In this document: one piece after another, positions 16,696 to 25,093 of the stretch | Numbering within the stretch: the stretch's first letter is position 1 | Layout of the letters: each line of letters begins with the position of its first letter | NCBI GenBank assembly: GCA_044226655.1 | Contig: JBGAGO010000001.1 | Coordinates: 186,001-250,000, forward strand | Direction: 5' to 3' | DNA length: 64,000 nt | DNA from: JBEVOS01 sp044226655 | GTDB taxonomy: Bacteria > Pseudomonadota > Alphaproteobacteria > Caulobacterales > Aquidulcibacteraceae | The notes under the pieces: generated by a model | Told to the model about the DNA's origin: nothing | The model's input: only the letters and a program-made list of their open reading frames with translations | Database searches by the model: none | Program-made: the position numbers and the translations under genes

Positions 16696-17904
16696 ATGGA
16701 CGCCCGCCGCAACTGGCATCTTCCCGACGAGCACGGACGCTTTGGCGAATATGGCGGCCGCTACGTCGCTGAAACGCTCATGCCGCTCATCCTCGATCTG
16801 GAACGCGCCTATCGCGCGGCCCAGGCCGACCCGGCGTTCGCGGCGCAGATGGACGAGTTCTGGCGCGATTATGTCGGCCGGCCCTCGCCGCTCTATTTCG
16901 CCGAACGCCTCACCGCCCATCACGGCGGCGCCAAAATCTATTTCAAGCGCGACGAGCTCAACCACACCGGCGCGCACAAGATCAACAATTGCCTCGGCCA
17001 GATCCTGCTCGCGCTGCGCATGGGCAAGACGCGCATCATCGCCGAAACCGGCGCCGGTCAGCACGGCGTGGCGACTGCCACGGTGTGCGCGCGCTTTGGC
17101 CTGCCGTGCGTGGTGTTCATGGGCGCGGTCGATGTCGAACGGCAGAAGCCGAACGTGTTCCGCATGAAGCTGCTCGGCGCCGAAGTGCGCCCGGTGACGA
17201 GCGGAGCCGCGACGCTGAAGGATTCCATGAACGAGGCGCTGCGCGATTGGGTCACCAACGTGCACGACACGTTTTATTGTATTGGCACCGCCGCGGGCCC
17301 GCACCCTTATCCGGAAATGGTGCGCGATTTTCAGAGCGTCATCGGCCGCGAAGCGCGCGCGCAGATTCTCGAGCGCGAAGGCCGTTTGCCGGATGCGGTC
17401 GTCGCCTGCATCGGCGGCGGTTCGAACGCGATCGGCCTCTTCCATCCGTTTCTCGGCGATGAGAGCGTGAAGCTCTACGGCGTCGAAGCCTCGGGCCACG
17501 GCATCGAAACCGGCCAGCACGCGGCGGCGCTCTCCGCCGGCTCGCCCGGCGTGCTGCACGGCAACCGCACCTATCTGCTGCAGGACGAAGACGGCCAGAT
17601 CCAAGAAGCGCATTCGATCAGCGCCGGCCTCGACTATCCCGGCGTCGGCCCCGAGCATTCCTATCTGCGCGATACGGGCCGCGCGTCCTATCTGCACGCG
17701 ACCGATACGGAAGCGCTCGACGCGTTCCAGCTGTGCGCCAAGCTCGAAGGCATCTTGCCCGCGCTCGAACCCTCCCACGCGCTCGCGCGCGTCGGCGAGA
17801 TCGCACGCGACGTGGGCAAGGGCGGGCTCGTGATCGTCAATCTCTGCGGCCGCGGCGATAAGGACGTGCACACGATCGCGGCGCATCTGGGGATCACGCT
17901 TTGA
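16696..17904 (+). CDS. trpB: Tryptophan synthase beta chain
   Basis: Protein of 402 residues joining indole and serine with PLP. The PLP lysine is Lys95 in ELNHTGAHKINNCLGQ and the phosphate-binding glycine loop is GGGSNAIG. The ATG at 16696 gives MDARRNWHLPDEHGRFGEYG, the usual start; a TTG at 16678 overlapping the trpF stop is an alternative that adds six residues and would couple translation. A 141-bp family-B palindrome separates it from trpA, which normally follows closely. Confidence 0.97.
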   Translation: MDARRNWHLPDEHGRFGEYGGRYVAETLMPLILDLERAYRAAQADPAFAAQMDEFWRDYVGRPSPLYFAERLTAHHGGAKIYFKRDELNHTGAHKINNCLGQILLALRMGKTRIIAETGAGQHGVATATVCARFGLPCVVFMGAVDVERQKPNVFRMKLLGAEVRPVTSGAATLKDSMNEALRDWVTNVHDTFYCIGTAAGPHPYPEMVRDFQSVIGREARAQILEREGRLPDAVVACIGGGSNAIGLFHPFLGDESVKLYGVEASGHGIETGQHAAALSAGSPGVLHGNRTYLLQDEDGQIQEAHSISAGLDYPGVGPEHSYLRDTGRASYLHATDTEALDAFQLCAKLEGILPALEPSHALARVGEIARDVGKGGLVIVNLCGRGDKDVHTIAAHLGITL

Positions 17905-18006
17905 GTCTCCAGCGTGCCGCTTGCGCCCGCGCCTCTTTTGGGCGGAGTGTCGCGCGGGGGGGCGGCTGGCGAGGCGCCCCGATGGACGACGGAACGCAAC
18001 GCTCGT

Positions 18007-18147
18007 CCTTCTCCCCTTGTGGGAGAAGGTGGCGCGAAGCGCCGGATGAGGGGTGTCGGCGCTTCGCATTGACGGCGAGGCGCAAGCACCCCTCATCCGT
18101 CTCGATTGCTACGCAATCGATCCACCTTCTCCCACAAGGGGAGAAGG
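18007..18147. repeat. Family-B palindromic element, copy 1 (between trpB and trpA)
   Basis: 141-bp element with perfect 26-bp inverted arms: the left arm begins CCTTCTCCCCTTGTGGGAGA (18007-18032) and the right arm is its exact complement (18122-18147). Inside is a second inverted pair around GGATGAGGGGTG and CACCCCTCATCC. Two further copies lie at 32006-32144 and 32539-32680. It sits in an operon where trpB and trpA are normally adjacent, so it must be tolerated by read-through, or trpA has a separate promoter. Confidence 0.92.
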
Positions 18148-18160
18148 TCGGTGTCGCGCT

Positions 18161-18994
18161 ATGAGCGCGCGCCTCGATCACCGCTTCGCATCGCTCAAGC
18201 GCGAGGGCCGCGCGGGGCTCGTGGCCTATGTGATGGCGTGCGATCCTGATTTGGAAACCTCATTCGAGATTTTGCGCGGCCTACCGAGCGCGGGCGCCGA
18301 CATCATCGAACTCGGCTTTCCGTTCACCGATCCGATGGCGGATGGGCCGAGCGTGCAGCGCGCAGGCGAACGCGCGCTCAAGGCCGGCGGCTCGCTGCGC
18401 AAGGCGCTCGCGCTTGTCGAGCGCTTCCGCAAGCAAGATCAAGCGACGCCCATCGTGCTGATGGGCTACACCAATTGCGTTCATGCGATGACGATCGACG
18501 GCTTCGCGCAAGAAGCCGCCCGCGTGGGCGCCGATGGCGCGATCATCGTCGATACGCCGCCCGAGGAAGATGCGCCACTCCGCGCCGCGATGACGAAGGC
18601 GGGTCTTTCCCTCATCCGCATGGCGACGCCGACCACCGATGCGAAACGGCTCGCCACCATTCTCGATGGCGCGTCGGGCTTTCTCTATTACGTTTCCGTC
18701 GCCGGCGTGACGGGCGTGAAGGCCACGCCCGTCGACGCCGCGCGCATCTCCATCGCCGCGATCAAAGCGGCCACGTCCCTTCCCGTCGCGCTCGGCTTCG
18801 GCGTGCGCGACCCTTCCATGGCGCGCGATGTGGCGCGCTTCGCCGACGCCGTCGTCGTCGGCTCCGCCTTCGTCGATGAAATCGGCGCGGCGCTCAAAGA
18901 CGGCAAACCGCGCGAAGCCGCAGAACGCGTCTTCCGCAAAGTGAAACAACTCAGCGACGCCGTGCGCAGCGCGCGCGAACTCGAAGGGGTCTGA
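18161..18994 (+). CDS. trpA: Tryptophan synthase alpha chain
   Basis: Protein of 277 residues, a TIM barrel cleaving indole-3-glycerol phosphate and channelling indole to TrpB. Catalytic Glu50 (IELGFPFTDP) and Asp61 (MADGPSVQRAGERAL) match E. coli Glu49 and Asp60; YYVSVAGVTGVK and VALGFGVRDP hold the phosphate. ATG 18161 follows 13 bp after the family-B repeat. It is followed by accD after one base. Confidence 0.97.
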   Translation: MSARLDHRFASLKREGRAGLVAYVMACDPDLETSFEILRGLPSAGADIIELGFPFTDPMADGPSVQRAGERALKAGGSLRKALALVERFRKQDQATPIVLMGYTNCVHAMTIDGFAQEAARVGADGAIIVDTPPEEDAPLRAAMTKAGLSLIRMATPTTDAKRLATILDGASGFLYYVSVAGVTGVKATPVDAARISIAAIKAATSLPVALGFGVRDPSMARDVARFADAVVVGSAFVDEIGAALKDGKPREAAERVFRKVKQLSDAVRSARELEGV

Positions 18995-18995
18995 C

Positions 18996-19952
18996 ATGAA
19001 TTGGCTGTCGAACTTCGCGCGGCCCGGGCTTTCCAAGAAGAAGCCGACCGAGAAGCCGCCGGAAACGCCGGACAATCTCTGGATCAAGGATCCGCTGACG
19101 GGCGATCTCATCTATCGCACCGATCTGGAAGCGGCCAATTGGGTGACGCCCTCCGGCTTTCACATGCGCATCGGCCCCGAACCGCGCTTCAAATGCACGT
19201 TCGACGACGCGGCCTGGCAGAAGATTCCCGTGCCCAAAGCGCCCGTCGATCCGCTCAAATTCAAAGACGACAAGCGCTATGTCGATCGCCTGCGCGCCGC
19301 GCGCGCCAAGACCGGGCGCGATGATTGCGCGGCCGCCGGCTATGGCCGCGTCGGCGGCGTGCCCACTGTCGTGTTCGTGCAGGATTTCGAATTCATGGGC
19401 GGCTCGCTCGGCATGGCCTGCGGCGAAGCCTTCCTCACCGCCGCGCATGCCGCGATCCGCCGCAAGGCCGCGCTGATCGTGTTCTCCGCCTCCGGCGGCG
19501 CGCGCATGCAGGAAGGCATTCTCTCGCTGATGCAGATGCCGCGCACAACGCTCGCGATCCAGGAATTGCGCGAAGCGGGCCTGCCCTACATCGTCGTGCT
19601 CACCGATCCGACAACAGGCGGCGTCACCGCCTCTTACGCCATGCTTGGCGACATCCACATCGCCGAACCCGGCGCGCTCATAGGATTCACCGGCCCGCGC
19701 GTGATCGAGAGCACGATCCGCCAGAAGCTGCCGGAAGGCTTTCAGCGCGCGGAATATCTGCTCGACAAAGGCATGGTCGATATGGTCGTCGACCGGCGCG
19801 AGCTGCGCGAAAAGCTTGGCACGATCCTCAACGTGCTCACCGTGCCTTACGCGCCGCCGGTCGCGGACGAAGACGATGAGGACGCGGACGATGAGTCCGC
19901 GCCGGCGCGCGCGCGCAAACCCGCCAAGCCGAAGGCGAAAGCCGCCGAGTGA
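18996..19952 (+). CDS. accD: Acetyl-CoA carboxylase carboxyltransferase subunit beta
   Basis: Protein of 318 residues forming the carboxyltransferase with AccA in fatty acid synthesis. The crotonase-fold core has FMGGSLGMACGEAF, SASGGARMQEGILSLMQM, TDPTTGGVTASYAMLGDI and GFTGPRVIESTIRQKLPEGFQ. The N-terminal four-cysteine zinc ribbon of E. coli AccD is degenerate: LWIKDPLTGDLIYR has Asp where Cys is expected and the partner CPKC is TPSGFH. The tail is acidic then basic. The stop overlaps the GTG of folC. Confidence 0.95.
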   Translation: MNWLSNFARPGLSKKKPTEKPPETPDNLWIKDPLTGDLIYRTDLEAANWVTPSGFHMRIGPEPRFKCTFDDAAWQKIPVPKAPVDPLKFKDDKRYVDRLRAARAKTGRDDCAAAGYGRVGGVPTVVFVQDFEFMGGSLGMACGEAFLTAAHAAIRRKAALIVFSASGGARMQEGILSLMQMPRTTLAIQELREAGLPYIVVLTDPTTGGVTASYAMLGDIHIAEPGALIGFTGPRVIESTIRQKLPEGFQRAEYLLDKGMVDMVVDRRELREKLGTILNVLTVPYAPPVADEDDEDADDESAPARARKPAKPKAKAAE

Positions 19953-21226
19953 GCGCGGACCGCGCGCAGGCGCATTTTGAAGCCTTGTTCGGTCCGGAAT
20001 TCGGCCACGGCCGCGCGTTCGATCTGCAGCCTTTGCGCGATGCGCTCGCCGCCTTGGGCGATCCGCAAGAGCGCCTTGCGCCCATCGTCCACATCGCCGG
20101 CACCAATGGCAAAGGCTCGACGCTCGCCTTCCTCCGCGCCGTCGCCGAAGCCGCAGACAAGCGCCTGCATGCCTTCACCAAGCCGCATCTCATCGCGCTC
20201 AACGAACGCTTCCACCTCGCGGGCGCGCCGGTTGAAGACGACGCGCTGATCGCCGCCGCCGATCGCGTGAAGGCGACGGGCGCGGATATTTCGCAGTTCG
20301 AAGCGCAGGTCGCGGCCGCGTTCCTGCTCTTCGCCGAAACGCCAGCCGATTTCGTCCTGCTCGAAACAGGTTTCGGCGGCCGCGACGACGCGACCAATGT
20401 CATCGCGCATCCCGCGCTCACGCTGCTGGCGCCGATCGATCTCGATCATCAAGCCGTGCTCGGCGAAACCCGCGCCGCCATCGCCGCGCACAAGGCGGGC
20501 ATCATCAAGCCAAGCGCGCCCGCGCTCAGCGCGCGCCAGCATGAGGACGTTGTCCCCGTGCTCGAAGCAGCCGCGGCGCGCGCACACACGCCCCTGCTGC
20601 TGTGCGGACGCGATTGGGATGCGTTCGTGCGCCATGGCCGCCTGGTCGTGCAAACCGAAGAGCGCCTGCTCGATCTGCCCCTGCCCGCTCTGATCGGCCC
20701 GCATCAGATCGACAATGCCGGCCTCGCCGCGCTGGCCGCGCTGATGCTCGGCTACGATGCGGAGACGATCGCAACGGGCATCGTCGCGGCGCGCTGGCCC
20801 GGCCGCCTGCAGCCGCTCACGCGCGGCCCGCTCGCCGCGCCGATCCTCGCGCAAGGCGGCGAGCTCTGGATCGATGGCGGCCACAATCCGCACGCCGCCG
20901 CCGCGCTCGCGCACGCTTTGCAAACGCTCGACCGCGCCCGCCCGCGCGCCAACATCGCCATTGTCGGCCTGCGCGCGCGCAAGGACGGACCGGCATTCAT
21001 CGATGCGCTCGCGCCCGCGCTCGCCGCGCTGATCGCGATCCCGCTCGATGGCGATTCGTTCGTTGATCCCGACCTGCTCGCCGCGCGCGCGAGATCGCAC
21101 AGCGTTGAAGCGACGACCGCGCCTGATCTCGCCGCCGCCATCGCGCGCGCCGCGCAAACGCCGAATGCGCGCGTGCTCATCTGCGGTTCGCTCTTACTCG
21201 CTGGGCAAGCCTTGGCGACGACGTGA
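19949..21226 (+). CDS. folC: Folylpolyglutamate/dihydrofolate synthase
   Basis: Protein of 425 residues of the Mur ligase-like family. ATP-binding P-loop GTNGKGSTLAFL, then KPHLIALNERFHLAG, ETGFGGRDDATNV and the C-terminal domain with WIDGGHNPHAAAAL. It adds glutamate to dihydropteroate and folates. GTG 19949 overlaps the accD stop (GTGA), so the two are coupled. A family-A repeat begins one base past the stop and a convergent trxA terminator follows. Confidence 0.95.
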   Translation: MSADRAQAHFEALFGPEFGHGRAFDLQPLRDALAALGDPQERLAPIVHIAGTNGKGSTLAFLRAVAEAADKRLHAFTKPHLIALNERFHLAGAPVEDDALIAAADRVKATGADISQFEAQVAAAFLLFAETPADFVLLETGFGGRDDATNVIAHPALTLLAPIDLDHQAVLGETRAAIAAHKAGIIKPSAPALSARQHEDVVPVLEAAAARAHTPLLLCGRDWDAFVRHGRLVVQTEERLLDLPLPALIGPHQIDNAGLAALAALMLGYDAETIATGIVAARWPGRLQPLTRGPLAAPILAQGGELWIDGGHNPHAAAALAHALQTLDRARPRANIAIVGLRARKDGPAFIDALAPALAALIAIPLDGDSFVDPDLLAARARSHSVEATTAPDLAAAIARAAQTPNARVLICGSLLLAGQALATT

Positions 21227-21227
21227 G

Positions 21228-21283
21228 CGTGCCGCCGGCTTCCAGCCGGCATGCGTCGACTGCGGGCTGGAAGCCGGCGGTAC
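21228..21283. repeat. Family-A palindromic element, copy 3
   Basis: A 56-bp element between the folC stop and the trxA terminator; the left arm reads GTGCCGCCGGCTTCCAGCCG and the right arm ends GAAGCCGGCGGTAC. One arm has a T-to-G change compared with the other copies. Confidence 0.85.
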
Positions 21284-21318
21284 AAAACAAAACGGCCCCG
21301 ACTTGCACCGGGGCCGTT
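21283..21318 (-). terminator. Intrinsic terminator of trxA
   Basis: On the reverse strand the stem AACGGCCCC/GGGGCCGTT (21291-21299 with 21310-21318) is followed by TTTGTTTTG. It lies 30 bp past the trxA stop and faces the end of folC. Confidence 0.88.
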
Positions 21319-21348
21319 CAGCAATTCTTCAAGCGTGTGAAGCGCGGC

Positions 21349-21669
21349 TCAAAGCGTTTCGTTGAGCCATTCCAGAATTTTCGATTTCGGCATCGCGCCG
21401 ACCTTGGTGGCGACGACCTTGCCGTCCTTGAACACCATCATGGTCGGGATGCCGCGCACGCCGTAGCGGCCGGGCGTCATCGGATTGTCGTCGATGTTGA
21501 GCTTCGCGACCGTCACGCGCGCGCCTTCTTCCGACGAAATCTCTTCGAGCGCGGGCCCGATCTGCTTACACGGGCCGCACCATTCGGCCCAATAATCCAC
21601 GAGAACCGGCCCGGACGCCTTCAGCACGTCGGTCTCGAAGCTGTCGTCCGTGATGTGTTTCGTGGCCAT
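21349..21669 (-). CDS. trxA: Thioredoxin
   Basis: Protein of 106 residues with the redox site WAEWCGPCK (Cys31, Cys34) and the cis-Pro block RGIPTMMVFKDG. It reduces protein disulphides in the cytoplasm. ATG 21669 follows GAAGGA; upstream in-frame sequence to 21765 is not family-like. It is the last gene of the block tsaE - kinase/NTase - addB - addA - trxA, 67 bp after addA. Confidence 0.97.
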   Translation of the reverse strand: MATKHITDDSFETDVLKASGPVLVDYWAEWCGPCKQIGPALEEISSEEGARVTVAKLNIDDNPMTPGRYGVRGIPTMMVFKDGKVVATKVGAMPKSKILEWLNETL

Positions 21670-21736
21670 GAAATCCTTCTCCCTACGGCCCCAATTCAAG
21701 CCCAGGCCAAAGATGTAGGCGCGCCGGGCCGCCGCT

Positions 21737-24700
21737 TCAACCGCGCCCGAATCGCGCCAGGGCATCCTCCATTTGGCCGGCTGAAAGCTCGGTTAAGACC
21801 GGCTTCTCGGTCCAGACCAGCGCGCAGCGGATGCGCCTCTCGGGAAAGATTTGCGCGAGCACGGCGCGGTAGAGCGCCATCTGTAGAACATAGGCGCCGG
21901 GCGCATCTTCCGGCGCCGCGGGCGCAGGCCGATCGGATTTGTAATCGAGCACCAGCACATCCGTCTGGCCTATGACCAAACGATCGATCACGCCGCGCAC
22001 GCTGCGGCCTTCGACGGCGCCGACGATCGGCGCCTCTGCGCGCGAATTGGGTCCGAACGCGTCGGCGAACGCTGCGCCTTCGATCACGTTCAACGCTTCG
22101 CGCAGCAGCGCTTCGGCCTCATCCGGTTCGACCTTGCGCCGCGCAAGCCACGCCAAACCAGCGTCGCGCCGCCGCCCCGGCGCAACATCCGGCAAACGTT
22201 CAAGCAGACCGTGAATGTGGCGTCCACGTTCGAAGCGCTGCGCGTCATTGCGCCGTGGCGACAAAGGCGAGGGCTCCTTGAGCCGCGACGGCGCCACGCG
22301 CCGCGTCACCTGCGATAGCAAAGCGCGCATGGCCCATGCGGGCGCAGCGATCTCCGCGCGCTCATCCGCAACGCGCGCCGCCGCTTTCTCCGGAACGCCA
22401 AGGCGCAAGCCGTCGCCGAACGGCGTCTCCACGGGCGCGGCGATCTTCGACAGCGCCTCCCACGCGCGCGTGTGCCAGCTATCGGCCGCGGCCTTTCCTT
22501 CGTCGCGCCCAAGCCCGAAGCCGCAGATCAGAAGATGATCGCGCGCGCGCGTCATTGCGACGTAGAGCAGACGCCAATGCTCGCCCGCGGCTGCGGCGGC
22601 GAAATTTGCGCGCGCCTGCGCCGTGACCTCGTCATCCTCTTTCGCGCTTGGCGAATAGAACAGGCCGTCTTCGCCGTGAATGAGGCCGTTTTCGCTGCGC
22701 GCGCTCACGCCCGCGGTGGTGTCCAGCAGGATGACGACGGGCGCTTCGAGCCCCTTGGCGCCGTGCACCGTCATCACGCGGATCGCGTCGTCGCCGCTTT
22801 CCATTTCGCGCTTCACTTGCGCCGCGTCGGCTTCGAGATCGGCGAGGAAGCGTTGCAACGTCGCCGCTTCGCGGCGCGGCGGCTTGAGCGCGCGCTCGAG
22901 CAATTCGTCCAGCGGGTCGCGCGCCTCCGCGCCCAAGCGCGCCAGCACGCGCGCGCGCCCGGTCTCGCCGCCTCCATGCGGCGTCTCCAGCGCCCAGGAG
23001 AGAAACGCGAACGGATCATCGCCGCCACGCGCGGTGAGCGCGCGGACGAAGGCTTGCGCCGGCGCCAGGCGCGCCTCCTGCGAGTCGAGCAGCCGCGTCA
23101 GCAGCGTCGCCCCGCCGCGCTCATAGGCCAGCGGGAAGAGATCGTGATCATCGTCCGTGAGATCGAGCCACGGCCCTTTGAGTACGCACGCAAGCGAAAG
23201 ATCGTCGCTCGGATCGAGCGCCACGCGCATCAGCGCCATGCAATCCTCGACCGCCAATTCATCGCGCAAGGTCATGCGGTCCGCGCCCGCGACGGCCAGG
23301 CCCTCGCGCTTGAATGCCTTGATGAGCGATTGGAACATCGCCCCGCGTTTGCGCACCAGCGCCAGCACATCGCCCGCGCGCATCGGCCGGCGCACGCCCT
23401 TCTCCCACACGCTTTCGCCGGATGCGATCCAGGCTTTGACGCGCTGCGCGATCTCGCGCGCGAGATTGGCTTCGGCGCGCGCGCCCAATTCCTGATCGAG
23501 CGGCGCATCCCAGGCTCTGGTTTCACGCGCTTGCGGCCGCGGCGTGATCGGCCAGATCTCCACCACCCCAGGTTCGTCTGCACGCCGCGCTTCATGGCGC
23601 AGGACGTTGAAGCTTTCAGGCTCTCCGAGCGCCAGATCGATATCATCGAACGTCGCGTCGACGGCCTTCAAGATCTCCGGCGCCGAGCGGAACGACATTT
23701 CGAGCGTGGGCGCAACGAACGTCGCGCTCGCCGCCTGCGTGCGCCGCTCAAGCGATTGGCTTTCGCCCAGAAACCGCGCCGGCTTGGCGCCCTGGAACGA
23801 ATAGATCGATTGCTTGGGATCGCCGACCGCAAACACGGTGCGCACGCGGTCGCTGGCGCCAGCGAAGAATTCCTCCTGCAGCGGCGCGATCAGATCCCAT
23901 TGCGCGGGCGAAGTGTCCTGCCCTTCGTCGATCAGAATGTGATCTATGCCGCCATCGAGCTTGTAGAGCACCCAGGGCGCGGCCTGCGCGCGCGTGAGCA
24001 GGCGCCGCGCATAGAAAATGAGGTCAGGAAAATCGAGCACCCCGGCGCGCGCCTTCTCGCGCTTGTACGCCTTGGCCAGCGCATCGGCGAGGGCATGCGC
24101 AAAGACAGCATCGCGCGTGCGCTCGGCGGCTTTGAGAAGCGCGGCCGCAGCCTGAACGCGGCCCAGCTCGTCTTCCAGCAGGCGCGCGACGCTCGGCGCA
24201 TTCGCCGCGAATTTCGCGGTCACGAGCTTGGCGCGCGGCTCGCCCTTCAGCGTGAAATAGACGTCGAGGTAGAGTCGCCAGCACTCGTGCGGGCGCTCGC
24301 GCATCGCGTGCGCGTCGCGCAGGCCAGCGGCGCGGTCCTGATCCTGCTTCGTGCTCGCAGCCAATTGATCGGCGGCGGCGAGCAGATCGCGCCAGGGCGT
24401 TGCGCTCAGCGCATCGGCGAGGATTTCGTCCACGGCGCCCGGATCGCCATGGCGCGCGCGCAGCGCCGCCTCGTCGAACGTCTCGTCGCGCAAACGATCC
24501 GCCAGCTTGCGCAGCAGATCATCGAGGTCATCGCCGCCGAGCCTGGTCGCGAAATGCGCGAAAGCGGCGAGCGTGCGCGCATCCTCGCCCTCCAGCACAT
24601 CGCTTTGCGCGCGGCGGATGAGCTCGGCGCCACGCGCCTCGTCGGCGACGTCGAAGCCGGGCGGCGCATCGGCTTCCAGCGGGAAGCGCGCCAGCAGCCG

Positions 24701-25093
24701 CTCGCAGAACGCATGAATGGTTTGGATTTTGAGCCCGCCCGGCGTTTCGAGCGCCTGCGCGAAGAGGGCCCGCGCACGCGGCAATTCCTCATCGGCCACC
24801 TTCGCGCCTGGCCCGCGCAAATCCTCCAGCGCCGCGCGCAGCGCTTTATCTTCGGCGACGCACCAATCACCCAATTGCCGGAACAGGCGCCGCTGCATCT
24901 CGGCTGCGGCGGCCTTCGTATAAGTGATGCACAGGCACGAGGCCGGCCGCGCGCCATCGAGCAATAGGCGCGCGATGCGGTCGATCAGCACTTTGGTTTT
25001 GCCCGAGCCCGCGTTCGCGGTGACGAACACATTGGCGCGCGGATCGGCGGCGAAACGCTGCTGCGCTTGCGCCTTGAGATAGGGCGCGCTCAT
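21737..25093 (-). CDS. addA: AddA helicase-nuclease (double-strand break repair)
   Basis: Protein of 1118 residues. UvrD-type helicase motifs in order: Walker A TANAGSGKTK (residues 25-34), ITYTKAAAAEMQRRL, Walker B HILIDEGQDTSPAQWDLI, AVGDPKQSIYSFQGA, MTVHGAKGLEAPVVIL and LLYVAMTRARDHLLICG. The C-terminal PD-(D/E)XK nuclease has VLVLDYKSDRPA. With AddB it resects double-strand ends and loads RecA. ATG 25093 overlaps the addB stop (ATGA); the open frame further upstream is only a reading of addB in another frame. Confidence 0.96.
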   Translation of the reverse strand: MSAPYLKAQAQQRFAADPRANVFVTANAGSGKTKVLIDRIARLLLDGARPASCLCITYTKAAAAEMQRRLFRQLGDWCVAEDKALRAALEDLRGPGAKVADEELPRARALFAQALETPGGLKIQTIHAFCERLLARFPLEADAPPGFDVADEARGAELIRRAQSDVLEGEDARTLAAFAHFATRLGGDDLDDLLRKLADRLRDETFDEAALRARHGDPGAVDEILADALSATPWRDLLAAADQLAASTKQDQDRAAGLRDAHAMRERPHECWRLYLDVYFTLKGEPRAKLVTAKFAANAPSVARLLEDELGRVQAAAALLKAAERTRDAVFAHALADALAKAYKREKARAGVLDFPDLIFYARRLLTRAQAAPWVLYKLDGGIDHILIDEGQDTSPAQWDLIAPLQEEFFAGASDRVRTVFAVGDPKQSIYSFQGAKPARFLGESQSLERRTQAASATFVAPTLEMSFRSAPEILKAVDATFDDIDLALGEPESFNVLRHEARRADEPGVVEIWPITPRPQARETRAWDAPLDQELGARAEANLAREIAQRVKAWIASGESVWEKGVRRPMRAGDVLALVRKRGAMFQSLIKAFKREGLAVAGADRMTLRDELAVEDCMALMRVALDPSDDLSLACVLKGPWLDLTDDDHDLFPLAYERGGATLLTRLLDSQEARLAPAQAFVRALTARGGDDPFAFLSWALETPHGGGETGRARVLARLGAEARDPLDELLERALKPPRREAATLQRFLADLEADAAQVKREMESGDDAIRVMTVHGAKGLEAPVVILLDTTAGVSARSENGLIHGEDGLFYSPSAKEDDEVTAQARANFAAAAAGEHWRLLYVAMTRARDHLLICGFGLGRDEGKAAADSWHTRAWEALSKIAAPVETPFGDGLRLGVPEKAAARVADERAEIAAPAWAMRALLSQVTRRVAPSRLKEPSPLSPRRNDAQRFERGRHIHGLLERLPDVAPGRRRDAGLAWLARRKVEPDEAEALLREALNVIEGAAFADAFGPNSRAEAPIVGAVEGRSVRGVIDRLVIGQTDVLVLDYKSDRPAPAAPEDAPGAYVLQMALYRAVLAQIFPERRIRCALVWTEKPVLTELSAGQMEDALARFGRG

